In this document: positions 37,447 to 45,824 of the stretch, one piece after another
Layout: each line of letters opens with the position of its first letter
Position numbering within the stretch: position 1 is the stretch's first letter
Source: Candidatus Accumulibacter contiguus
GTDB taxonomy: Bacteria > Pseudomonadota > Gammaproteobacteria > Burkholderiales > Rhodocyclaceae
Direction of reading: 5' to 3'
DNA length: 64,000 nt
NCBI RefSeq assembly: GCF_012940005.1
Contig: NZ_SPMX01000002.1
Coordinates: 35,804 to 99,803, forward strand
The notes under the pieces: generated by a model
Told to the model about the DNA's origin: nothing
Database searches by the model: none
The model's input: the letters and a program-made list of their open reading frames with translations, nothing else
Translations under genes and position numbers: made by a program

Positions 37447-38427
37447 CTAAAGGTAGCTGATGCTGGCCGCCCTGGTGGCTGTGGCAAGACAGGCATGGCG
37501 ACTGTCCAGCGCGCGCCGCGCCAGCAGGAGGCTGCGGTAGGTATCCGGATCGCGTTCGATGACCAGTTCTCCAGGACGTGGCAAATGGTGATCGTACAGG
37601 CGCGAAGCCCAGAAACGCAGTGCCGCTGCACGCAACAGCGTCGGCCAGGCGGCCTGTTCGCTGGCCAGTAACGGACGCCACCGGCCATAAGCGGCAAGCA
37701 GTGTGGTACTACGTTCGGCGTCCAGCCCGGCGGTCGCGGTGGCACACCAGTCGTTGACGGTCACCGCCAGATCGAACAGCAGGTCGTCAACGCCGGCGAA
37801 ATAAAAGTCCAGCAAGCCGCTCACCTGCTCGCCGACAAAGAGAACATTGTCGCGAAACAGATCGGCGTGAATGATGCCGCGCGGCAGGCCGGTCGGCCGT
37901 GCGCTTTGCTGATACCGTACTTCGTCGCGCAGCAGCGCGGCATCGTCTTGATCCAGCCAGGGCTCGAGATGCATGGCAACGCACGCGCACCAGGCAATAT
38001 CGCGTTGATGCGCCAACTGGACAGGGCAGGTTTGCGCGGCGAGGTGCAGCTTCGCAAGCATCTCGCCGATCGCCGCACATTGCGCCAGGGTCGGGCTGCT
38101 CTCGGCGCTCCCCGGCAGCCGGCTGACGATCACTGCCGGCTTGCCCTGAAGCTGGCCGACATACTCGTTACGGCGGTTGGCCACAGGTGCCGGACAGGGG
38201 ATACCCTGTCCAGCCAGGTGCGCCAGCAGTTGCATGTGGAAGGGAAGCTGCTCGCCGGGCGCCTGCTCGAAAATGGTCAACACGTAGCGGCCAAGCGTCG
38301 TGTCGAGAAAGAAGTTCGAGTTCTGGACGCCTTCGGCAATCCCGGAGAGCTTTTCCAGGGTGCCCAGCTCGTAGTCCTCAAGCCAGGCTGCCGCCTGCTC
38401 GGTGCTCAGTGGGGTGAAAACCGACAT
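37447..38427 (-). CDS. thrB: Homoserine kinase, APH-fold type
   Basis: The enzyme phosphorylates homoserine in threonine synthesis. The 326-aa protein belongs to the aminoglycoside-phosphotransferase-like (ThrB2) group, with GIAEGVQNSNFFL, the catalytic loop GIIHADLFRDNVLF and GLLDFYFAGVDDLLFDLA. It is not the GHMP-type ThrB of E. coli. The DUF2782-thrB-polA neighbourhood is typical of betaproteobacteria. Confidence 0.95.
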   Translation of the reverse strand: MSVFTPLSTEQAAAWLEDYELGTLEKLSGIAEGVQNSNFFLDTTLGRYVLTIFEQAPGEQLPFHMQLLAHLAGQGIPCPAPVANRRNEYVGQLQGKPAVIVSRLPGSAESSPTLAQCAAIGEMLAKLHLAAQTCPVQLAHQRDIAWCACVAMHLEPWLDQDDAALLRDEVRYQQSARPTGLPRGIIHADLFRDNVLFVGEQVSGLLDFYFAGVDDLLFDLAVTVNDWCATATAGLDAERSTTLLAAYGRWRPLLASEQAAWPTLLRAAALRFWASRLYDHHLPRPGELVIERDPDTYRSLLLARRALDSRHACLATATRAASISYL

Positions 38428-38479
38428 GGCGCTCCAGCACGGGTTGACGGCAACAAGAACGGATGGGCAGGATCGGCAG

Positions 38480-38821
38480 TCAAAAAGTCCCGATCACCCA
38501 GGTGGGGACGCTGATTTCGGGAGACCCCATCGTCTCCCTGCTGAAGTTTCCGTCACCCTCCCGGTCCACCAGATAGTAGGGAACGCCGTGCGCCGGTGTC
38601 ACCTTGATTTTGTAGAGTTTGCCTTTGATCCGGTGTTCCTCGACGGTATCGCCTTCGCGTTTGATGATCGTCACCTCGGGTTCCAGCGCCGCATCCAGAG
38701 GGGCCATCTCCGGCGGTGCTGGCGGGACTGCCGGCAGGGGTTGCAAATCCGCCCGGTTCTGGGCAAGGGCTGGCGCGGCAGCGAGCATCAGCAGGGCAGA
38801 GATGGCAAGAACGCGAGGCAT
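38480..38821 (-). CDS. DUF2782 exported protein
   Basis: The 113-aa protein has a Sec signal (RVLAISALLMLAAAPALAQ) and a DUF2782 body (VTIIKREGDTVEEHRIKGKL, KVTPAHGVPYYLVDREGDG). It is presumably periplasmic and of unknown function. It starts 224 bases from polA on the opposite strand and precedes thrB, the common arrangement for this family. Confidence 0.87.
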   Translation of the reverse strand: MPRVLAISALLMLAAAPALAQNRADLQPLPAVPPAPPEMAPLDAALEPEVTIIKREGDTVEEHRIKGKLYKIKVTPAHGVPYYLVDREGDGNFSRETMGSPEISVPTWVIGTF

Positions 38822-38948
38822 GAGGAGTTTCCCTGGGTGATTAATCGATCAGTGAGCAGTTCACCAACCAGCAAGGAGGATTGTAGTACAGATTGCGAAG
38901 CAGCCTGCGCTTGCCGAGCCAGTGGCGACTGGGTCGGCTCACAGAACT

Positions 38949-38957
38949 CTGCGATAA
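38949..38957 (+). promoter_or_regulatory. Extended -10 promoter candidate for polA
   Basis: TGCGATAAT is an extended -10 (TGn plus GATAAT). It would start transcription near 38964, about 82 bases before the polA ATG. No -35 is evident, which is tolerable for extended -10 promoters. Confidence 0.4.
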
Positions 38958-39045
38958 TGCCGTGAAATCGCCGACGGGCTGTAGCGACCGGTTCATGGTC
39001 ATGCGCTCCGGTGACGAAGCCCTTGCATACCTTTATGGCCCGCCC

Positions 39046-41805
39046 ATGCCCACCCTGCTACTGGTCGACGGATCGTCCTACCTCTATCGCGCTTTTCATG
39101 CCATGCCCGACCTGCGCACGACGCAGAACGAGCCGACGGGAGCGATCCATGGCGTGCTGAACATGCTGCGCCGCCTCGAAAACGACTACCAGGCGGCTGG
39201 AATCGACTACAAGGGCTGCGTCTTCGACGCCAAGGGCAAGACTTTTCGTGATGACTGGTACCCACAGTACAAGGCCAACCGCCCGCCAATGCCCGACGAC
39301 ATGATTCGCCAGATCGAACCCCTGCACGCGGCGATCGCGGCGCTCGGCTGGCCGCTGCTGATGTTCGACGGTGTCGAGGCCGACGACGTGATCGGGACGC
39401 TGGCAGTGCAGGCGGCGGCGCAAGGTGTGCAGGTGGTGGTATCGACCGGCGACAAGGACCTCGCGCAACTGGTCGGCCCACGCGTCAGGCTGGTCAACAC
39501 CATGAGCAGCGAACTGCTCGACGAAGCCGGCGTGATCGGCAAGTTCGGCGTGCCGGCCGGACGCATCGTCGACTACCTGGCGCTGATCGGTGACACGGTC
39601 GATAATGTTCCCGGTGTCGACAAGGTCGGCAGCAAGACGGCGATCAAGTGGCTGGAGCAGTATGGCTCGCTCGACGGGATCATCGCTGCCGCGCCTGACA
39701 TCGGCGGGGTCGTCGGGCAGAACCTGCGGCGCGCACTCGATTTCCTGCCGCTGGCACGCCGCCTGGTGACGGTACGCTGTGACCTCGACCTGGCGCTGGC
39801 GCCGACCGACCTCAAACCGCGGCCCATCGATCGCGAACGACTGGTCGAGATTTTCTCGCACTACGAGATGCGCAGCTGGCTCAAGGAAGTACAGGGCGAT
39901 CGCGCCAGTCGCATGCCGACGGACGATGGCGCGCTGCCGGCCACCGCGCCGAGCACCCAGGCCGACCTGTTGGCCGACGCTGCGCACCGCGCGGCTTACC
40001 AAACGATCCTCGACTGGCCGGCTTTCGAGCGCTGGCTCGAGAAGATCGGGCACAGTCCCTTGACCGCGCTCGATACCGAAACCACCAGCCTCGACCCCTT
40101 TGCCGCCCGCCTCGTCGGCGTGTCACTGGCGGTCGGGCCCGGTGCAGCGGCCTACCTACCGCTCGCCCACCACTACCCCGGAGCACCAGCGCAACTGCCT
40201 CGCGACGAAGTGCTGGCGCGTCTCAAGCCCTGGCTCGAATCGCCACGACACGCGAAGATCGGCCAGCACCTCAAGTACGACCAGCATGTACTGGCCAACC
40301 ACGGCATTCATCTCGCCGGTGTGGCACACGACACACTGCTGCAATCGTACGTCCTCGAATCCGGCAAGGACGGCGTTCGCGGCCACGATCTGGGTCAGCT
40401 CGCGACTCGTCACCTCGGCCTCGCGACGATCCCCTACGAAGTGCTCTGCGGCAAGGGAACGAAGCAGATCGGTTTCGACCAGGTGGCGATCGATCAGGCA
40501 TCCGAGTACGCCGCCGAAGACGCCGACCTCTGCCTGCGCCTGCATGAACGGCTGTATCCGCAGATCGCCGCCGACGCCGGTCTGTTGCGGGTGTATCAAG
40601 ACATCGAAATACCGGTACGCGACATCCTCTTTCGCATGGAACGGACCGGCGTACTGATCGATACCGAGTTGCTCAAGCAGCAGAGCCAGGAAATCGGCAA
40701 GCGCCTGCTCGAGATCGAAGCACGGGCGTACGCCGCCGCTGGCCAGCCGTTCAACCTCAACTCGCCGAAACAACTGGCCGAAATCCTGTTCGACAAGCTT
40801 GGTCTACCCGTGAAAAGGAAGACTGCCTCGGGAACGCCGTCGACCGACGAGGAGGTGCTCTCCGAACTCGCACTCGACTATCCATTACCGAAGATCCTGC
40901 TCGAATCGCGACAACTCGCGAAACTCAAGGGCACCTATACCGACAAGCTGCCGAAAATGGTCAATGCCGACAGCGGCCGCGTGCACACCAGCTACGCGCA
41001 GGCGGTCGCGGTCACTGGCCGGCTGGCATCGAGCGACCCCAACCTGCAGAACATCCCGGTGCGTACCGCCGAAGGACGGCGTATCCGCGCGGCCTTCATC
41101 GCGCCGCCGGGCAGTTGCATCGTCTCGGCCGACTATTCACAGGTCGAATTGCGCATCATGGCGCACCTCTCGGAAGACATGCGCCTGCTCGAAGCCTTTG
41201 CTCAGGGCGAAGACGTGCATCGTGCCACCGCCGCCGAGATTTTTGGCGTTGCGCCGGGCGATGTAGGTCCCGACCAGCGGCGCGTCGCCAAGGTCATCAA
41301 CTTCGGGCTGATCTACGGCATGAGCGCTTTCGGCCTCGCTCGCCAACTCGACCTGACACGCGGTGCGGCGCAAGCGTACATCGAGCGCTATTTCGCGCGT
41401 TACCCCGGCGTCGCCGCTTACATGGAGAAAACACGCACGACGGCCAAGGCCCAGGGCTATGTCGAAACCGTTTTCGGGCGTCGCCTGTGGCTGTCCGAAA
41501 TCCATTCCAGCCTGGCCGCGCGTCGCCAGGGCGCCGAACGCGCAGCGATCAACGCGCCGATGCAGGGATCGGCCGCCGACCTGATCAAATCGGCGATGAT
41601 CGTCGTGCAGGGCTGGCTCGACGCCGAGCGTTTGCAGGCGCGGCTGCTGATGCAGGTGCATGACGAACTCGTCCTCGAAGTACCGGACGACGAGTTGCCC
41701 CGAGTCCGTGCCGAATTACCGCGCCTGATGACCGAATGGGCGAAGCTGCGCGTGCCGCTGCTGGTCGACGTCGGTGTAGGCGCGAACTGGGACGAGGCGC
41801 ATTGA
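39046..41805 (+). CDS. polA: DNA polymerase I
   Basis: PolA fills gaps and removes primers. The 919-aa protein has all three domains. The 5' nuclease begins LLLVDGSSYLYRAFHAM and has STGDKDLAQLV. The 3'-5' exonuclease has the ALDTETTSLDPF motif and HLKYDQHVLANHG with its acidic ligands, so proofreading is probably active. The family A polymerase has VSADYSQVELRIMAHLS, RRVAKVINFGLIYGMSAFGL and LLMQVHDELVLEVP. The ATG at 39046 gives the canonical N-terminus; in-frame upstream codons do not look like PolA. There is no good ribosome site before it. Confidence 0.97.
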   Translation: MPTLLLVDGSSYLYRAFHAMPDLRTTQNEPTGAIHGVLNMLRRLENDYQAAGIDYKGCVFDAKGKTFRDDWYPQYKANRPPMPDDMIRQIEPLHAAIAALGWPLLMFDGVEADDVIGTLAVQAAAQGVQVVVSTGDKDLAQLVGPRVRLVNTMSSELLDEAGVIGKFGVPAGRIVDYLALIGDTVDNVPGVDKVGSKTAIKWLEQYGSLDGIIAAAPDIGGVVGQNLRRALDFLPLARRLVTVRCDLDLALAPTDLKPRPIDRERLVEIFSHYEMRSWLKEVQGDRASRMPTDDGALPATAPSTQADLLADAAHRAAYQTILDWPAFERWLEKIGHSPLTALDTETTSLDPFAARLVGVSLAVGPGAAAYLPLAHHYPGAPAQLPRDEVLARLKPWLESPRHAKIGQHLKYDQHVLANHGIHLAGVAHDTLLQSYVLESGKDGVRGHDLGQLATRHLGLATIPYEVLCGKGTKQIGFDQVAIDQASEYAAEDADLCLRLHERLYPQIAADAGLLRVYQDIEIPVRDILFRMERTGVLIDTELLKQQSQEIGKRLLEIEARAYAAAGQPFNLNSPKQLAEILFDKLGLPVKRKTASGTPSTDEEVLSELALDYPLPKILLESRQLAKLKGTYTDKLPKMVNADSGRVHTSYAQAVAVTGRLASSDPNLQNIPVRTAEGRRIRAAFIAPPGSCIVSADYSQVELRIMAHLSEDMRLLEAFAQGEDVHRATAAEIFGVAPGDVGPDQRRVAKVINFGLIYGMSAFGLARQLDLTRGAAQAYIERYFARYPGVAAYMEKTRTTAKAQGYVETVFGRRLWLSEIHSSLAARRQGAERAAINAPMQGSAADLIKSAMIVVQGWLDAERLQARLLMQVHDELVLEVPDDELPRVRAELPRLMTEWAKLRVPLLVDVGVGANWDEAH

Positions 41806-42341
41806 CTCGGATCACCGCCGCGATGTTGCTGCTTCTGACCGGTCTGCTGTCCGCCTGCGGCAGCGCGCCGGACAAAATCGCGGTCTACCAGAACGAAGGT
41901 TTCGAGGCCAACGAGACCTTCTCGCGCTTGTTCGACGCCAGCGTCGAAGCGACCTGCGAAGCCGCGCGGCGGGCACTGCTCAGCCAGGGCTACCTGCCGA
42001 CCACGGTGAAGTCCGATTTCATCAGCGCCAGCAAGAATTTCCAGCCCGCGGGCGAGGTGCATGTGCAGATCGCATTTCATGTCGTATGTGCCCCGGAAGG
42101 CCGTCTCGGCAAGCTCTCGACGGCGTACGTCAATGCCATCCAGGACCGTTACGCACTCAAGAAGAACCCGAACTCGACGACCGTCGGCGTCAGCGCGATC
42201 GGATCGGTATCGATCCCGCTGACGCCAAGCGAAGATTCGCTGGTCAAGGTGGCCAGCGAAACGATCCCCGCCGGACCGTTCTACGACCGCTTCTTCGCAC
42301 TGATGCAGCGCAACCTCACCCAGCACGAGGACGAACAGTAG
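41802..42341 (+). CDS. DUF2242 family lipoprotein
   Basis: The 179-aa protein has a lipoprotein signal (AAMLLLLTGLLSAC) with lipobox LSAC. The mature part (VYQNEGFEANETFSRLF, then VEATCEAARRALLSQGY) fits DUF2242. The TTG at 41802 overlaps the polA stop, and ATG at 41823 is the alternative start. It is probably anchored to the outer membrane; its function is unknown. It is co-oriented with polA and the signalling pair that follows. Confidence 0.82.
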   Translation: MTRITAAMLLLLTGLLSACGSAPDKIAVYQNEGFEANETFSRLFDASVEATCEAARRALLSQGYLPTTVKSDFISASKNFQPAGEVHVQIAFHVVCAPEGRLGKLSTAYVNAIQDRYALKKNPNSTTVGVSAIGSVSIPLTPSEDSLVKVASETIPAGPFYDRFFALMQRNLTQHEDEQ

Positions 42342-42373
42342 CCACGGGCACGGGAGAATGGGCGCCAACGGCG

Positions 42374-43348
42374 ATGGTTATGGTGGATGGCAAAGGATGC
42401 ATCGTGCTGATCAACGCCCAGGCCGAGCGTGTGTTTGGCTACCCCCGCGAAGAGTTGCTTGGACAAACGATCGAGAAGCTGCTGCCGGAGCACTTTGCGG
42501 GAAAGCATCCTGGATCCCGTGAAGGCTTCTTTTCCGACCCCCGACCACGACCGATGGGGATTGGACGCGACCTTTTCGCGCGTCGTTCCGACGGGACCGA
42601 GTTTCCCGTCGAGATCGGCCTGAACCCGATCGAAACCGAGGAAGGGATGATGGTGCTGGCCTCCGTGCTCGACATCACCGAGCGCCAGCGAGCGCAACAG
42701 AAACTGGAGAAAGCACTGCAGGAAAAGACGGTGTTGCTCAACGAGGTGCACCATCGGGTCAAGAACAACCTGCAGGTCATTGCCAGCATGCTCAACCTGC
42801 AGGCCACGCATGTCGGCGACCCACGCCTGCGCGCCATCCTCGCCGAGAGCCAGAGCCGTGTGCGCGCGATGGCGCTGACCCACCAGTTGCTCTACGAACG
42901 CAAGGATTACTCACGAATCGATCTCGGTGAATACCTCGACCGGCTGACGCAGTTGCTCGGCAGCTATCGCCAGGGCAATGGCAAGATCGTCCTGCGCCGC
43001 TTGCTGCCGGAGACCCCGCAGTACGTCAACTTCGAGCGCGCCATCCCCTGTGGCCTGGTGGTCAACGAACTGGTCAGCAATGCCTTTAAACATGCCTTCC
43101 CTGACGATCGTGCCGGGGAGATCCGCATCGAACTAGGCACCAAGGATGGCCAGGCCGAGCTTCTGGTCGCCGACAACGGCGTCGGTCTGGCGGCCGATTT
43201 CGATCTGACGAAGGTCAAGTCGCTCGGTCTGCAACTGGTACCCTTGCTGGTTGAACAATTGGGCGGCACTTTCACTGTAGAACCCGGGCCCGGGGCGCGC
43301 TTCTGCCTGCGCTTTCCGAGCGATGCCCCAAGGAGGGCAGCCTCATGA
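42374..43348 (+). CDS. PAS-containing sensor histidine kinase (HisKA_2 type)
   Basis: The protein of about 324 aa starts with a PAS domain (VDGKGCIVLINAQAERVFGY, REELLGQTIEKLLPEHF). A PAC segment ending ASVLDITERQRAQQ follows, then a HisKA_2 dimerisation domain with the phosphoacceptor in LNEVHHRVKNNLQVIASM, then a HATPase with VVNELVSNAFKHAF and VADNGVGL. It has no membrane segment and should be cytoplasmic. ATG at 42374 is the first in-frame ATG, and the PAS domain begins almost at once, so a few residues may be missing. The stop overlaps the regulator gene by ATGA, so they form a two-component pair. Confidence 0.85.
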   Translation: MVMVDGKGCIVLINAQAERVFGYPREELLGQTIEKLLPEHFAGKHPGSREGFFSDPRPRPMGIGRDLFARRSDGTEFPVEIGLNPIETEEGMMVLASVLDITERQRAQQKLEKALQEKTVLLNEVHHRVKNNLQVIASMLNLQATHVGDPRLRAILAESQSRVRAMALTHQLLYERKDYSRIDLGEYLDRLTQLLGSYRQGNGKIVLRRLLPETPQYVNFERAIPCGLVVNELVSNAFKHAFPDDRAGEIRIELGTKDGQAELLVADNGVGLAADFDLTKVKSLGLQLVPLLVEQLGGTFTVEPGPGARFCLRFPSDAPRRAAS

Positions 43349-45807
43349 TCAGTACTTCACTACCCATCAAGCTGATGCTTGTCGAGGATGAACGCGTTGT
43401 CGCTTTCGACCTCAAGAACCAGTTGCAATCCTTCGGCTACGTCGTCGGCGCAATGGTGGCGAGCGGCGAGCAGGCCCTGCAGCGCGTCGCCGAGGTGGCC
43501 CCCGACCTGGTGCTGATGGACATCCACCTCGAAGGCAAGATGGACGGCGTCGAGACGGCGACCGAAATCCAGTTGCGTCACCAGATTCCCGTGATCTATC
43601 TGACCGCTTACGCCGAGGATGACACCCTGCGCCGCGCCCTCGCCAGCCAACCTTTCGGCTATCTGGTCAAGCCCTGGGACGCGCGCGAATTGCACGCCAC
43701 GATCCAGATGGCGCTCGCCCGGCGCGAGGTCGAGGTAGCCGTGGAAAGCAGCGAGCTGCGCCTCAAGCTGGCCATGGAGGCCGCTTCACTGGGCGTTTTC
43801 GAATGGCTGCCGCAGTTCAACCGGATGCGTGGCGACGGGCATCTCGGCGCGCTGTTCGGCGATCGACCGGTGCCGCTCGATGAAGCCTGGGATAATTTTC
43901 TTGTGCGAGTCGATGACGACGACCGCGACCGGGTCATCGCCAGCCTCTCGGAAGCACTGACCTGTGGCAGCGCGGTGCGCATCGAGTTCCGCACCGCGCG
44001 CACCAACGACGGCCCACATTTTCTCGAAGCCAACGTCAAGGCCTACCCCGGCACCAACGCCCAGCGACGCGTCCTCGGCGTCCTGCAGGATATCAGCGAA
44101 CGCCGTCGCACCGAGGACCGCTTGCGGCAGTCCGGCGTGGTCTTTCATTCCGCCGCCGCGGCGATCGCCATCGTCGATGTCGAGCGCCGTGTCGCCGCAG
44201 TCAATGCCGCTTTCACGCGCATCACCGGCTACAGCGAGGCCGAGGCGATCGGTCTCGACCTCGATCTGCTGCTGCGCGTGCAACGCGGCAAACAGGTCGG
44301 CAGCGAGGGCTTTTTCGGGCAGCTCGCGCTTGCCGCCGACGGTTTCTGGGAAGGCCAGGTCTTCTGCCAGCGCCGCAATGGCGAATCGTTTCCAAGCTGG
44401 CAGAGCGTCAGCGTCGTACCGAGTGCGGCCGGGAAAGCCGACAATTTCGTGATCTCCTTTTCCGACGTCAGCGACATCCACCTCGCCAACGAGAAGCTCA
44501 AACATCTCGCGCATCACGATTCGCTGACCGGCCTGCCCAACCGCCTGCTCTTCAACGACCGCTTCGAGCAGGCGATCAAGCTGGCGCGCCGGCAGAAGAA
44601 TCGCTGCCTGCTGCTGTTTCTCGACCTCGACAATTTCAAGGTATTGAACGACACCCTCGGCCATGACGTCGGCGACGAACTGCTGCGAGTCGTCGCTCGC
44701 CGTCTGCGCGACGCCTTACGTGGCAACGACACGGTGGCCCGGCTGGGCGGCGACGAGTTCGTGCTCGTTGCCGGCAGCGCCAGCCCGGACTACGGCGCCG
44801 AACTCGCGCGCAAGCTGCTCGATACCCTGCGCGCACCGGTCAGTCTGGTCGGTGAAGAGATCACCGTGTCGGTCAGTATCGGCATCGCGGTTTTCCCGGA
44901 TGATGGCCGCGACGTTCCGCTGCTGATGCGCGCCGCCGACATTGCCATGTATTCGGCCAAGGCGGCCGGGCGTGACCGCTTTCGTTTCTATTCGCTGGAC
45001 ATGGCCGAACGCAGCAACGAACGCTTGCAGATCGAACAAGGCCTGCGCCGCGCCATCGAAATGGACGACCTGCAGCTCCACTATCAGCCGCAGGTCAGCC
45101 TCGCCGAGCGGCGCGTCATCGGCGTCGAGGCGCTGGTGCGCTGGCCACACCCGCAGCTTGGGATGATGCCGCCGGCACGCTTCATCCCGATCGCAGAAGA
45201 GAGCGGTGTCATCGACAGCCTCGGGCGCTGGGTGCTCGAGCGCGCCTGCCGTGAGGTGCTGGGACTGCACGACGACAACGGTCGGCAGTTGCGCCTGGCG
45301 GTCAATGTCTCGGCCCGTGAGTTCACCGGCGACGACTTCATTGCCACCGTTAGCGATACCCTGGTGCGCACCGGTTTTCCGGCAACGGCGCTAGAACTGG
45401 AGATCACCGAAAGCACGCTGCAGGTGATCGGGCGCAGCGTCGAAATCCTTCGCGAACTCAAGGCCCTCGGCATTGCCATCAGCATCGACGATTTCGGTAC
45501 CGGCTACTCTTCGCTCAGCGTGCTGCGCGATCTGCCGATCGACCGCATCAAGATCGACCGCTCATTCATCCACGACGTGCCGGAAAACCCGCAAGGCATC
45601 GCCATCGTCGAGGCCATCGTCGCGCTCGCCGATTCCCTGCGCATGGACATCATCGCCGAGGGAATCGAGCGCCCCGAACAGGCAGCCAGCCTGCTACGCC
45701 TGGGCTGCAGTGGTGGGCAGGGTGATCTGTTCAGCCGCCCGATCGCGAATCCGGAGTTGGTGCGCCTGCTGGCCAGCGCCGCGATTGGCCACGAGCCAGG
45801 CGATTGA
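43345..45807 (+). CDS. Response regulator with PAS, GGDEF and EAL domains
   Basis: The 820-aa protein has a receiver at residues 8-125 (LMLVEDERVVAFDLKNQL, Asp in LVLMDIHLEGKMDG, Lys in YLVKPWDAREL). Two PAS-like segments follow at about 135-375, then a GGDEF domain at about 385-550 (ARLGGDEFVLV) and an EAL domain to the end (GVEALVRWPHPQLGMM, ELEITEST, IDDFGTGYSSLSVL, IIAEGIE). Both cyclic di-GMP synthesis and breakdown motifs look intact. The I-site position before GGDEF reads RGND, which fits RxxD. It is coupled to the PAS histidine kinase, so phosphorylation likely tunes cyclic di-GMP levels. Confidence 0.93.
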   Translation: MISTSLPIKLMLVEDERVVAFDLKNQLQSFGYVVGAMVASGEQALQRVAEVAPDLVLMDIHLEGKMDGVETATEIQLRHQIPVIYLTAYAEDDTLRRALASQPFGYLVKPWDARELHATIQMALARREVEVAVESSELRLKLAMEAASLGVFEWLPQFNRMRGDGHLGALFGDRPVPLDEAWDNFLVRVDDDDRDRVIASLSEALTCGSAVRIEFRTARTNDGPHFLEANVKAYPGTNAQRRVLGVLQDISERRRTEDRLRQSGVVFHSAAAAIAIVDVERRVAAVNAAFTRITGYSEAEAIGLDLDLLLRVQRGKQVGSEGFFGQLALAADGFWEGQVFCQRRNGESFPSWQSVSVVPSAAGKADNFVISFSDVSDIHLANEKLKHLAHHDSLTGLPNRLLFNDRFEQAIKLARRQKNRCLLLFLDLDNFKVLNDTLGHDVGDELLRVVARRLRDALRGNDTVARLGGDEFVLVAGSASPDYGAELARKLLDTLRAPVSLVGEEITVSVSIGIAVFPDDGRDVPLLMRAADIAMYSAKAAGRDRFRFYSLDMAERSNERLQIEQGLRRAIEMDDLQLHYQPQVSLAERRVIGVEALVRWPHPQLGMMPPARFIPIAEESGVIDSLGRWVLERACREVLGLHDDNGRQLRLAVNVSAREFTGDDFIATVSDTLVRTGFPATALELEITESTLQVIGRSVEILRELKALGIAISIDDFGTGYSSLSVLRDLPIDRIKIDRSFIHDVPENPQGIAIVEAIVALADSLRMDIIAEGIERPEQAASLLRLGCSGGQGDLFSRPIANPELVRLLASAAIGHEPGD

Positions 45808-45824
45808 AATCGCCTTCGCGGTAG

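Noticed and set aside
36670..37671. 333-aa hydrophilic frame opposite a BPSS1780 gene and thrB
   Set aside because: It is rich in Gln/Asp/His/Arg, the usual signature of antisense frames to hydrophobic proteins, with no domain match by eye.
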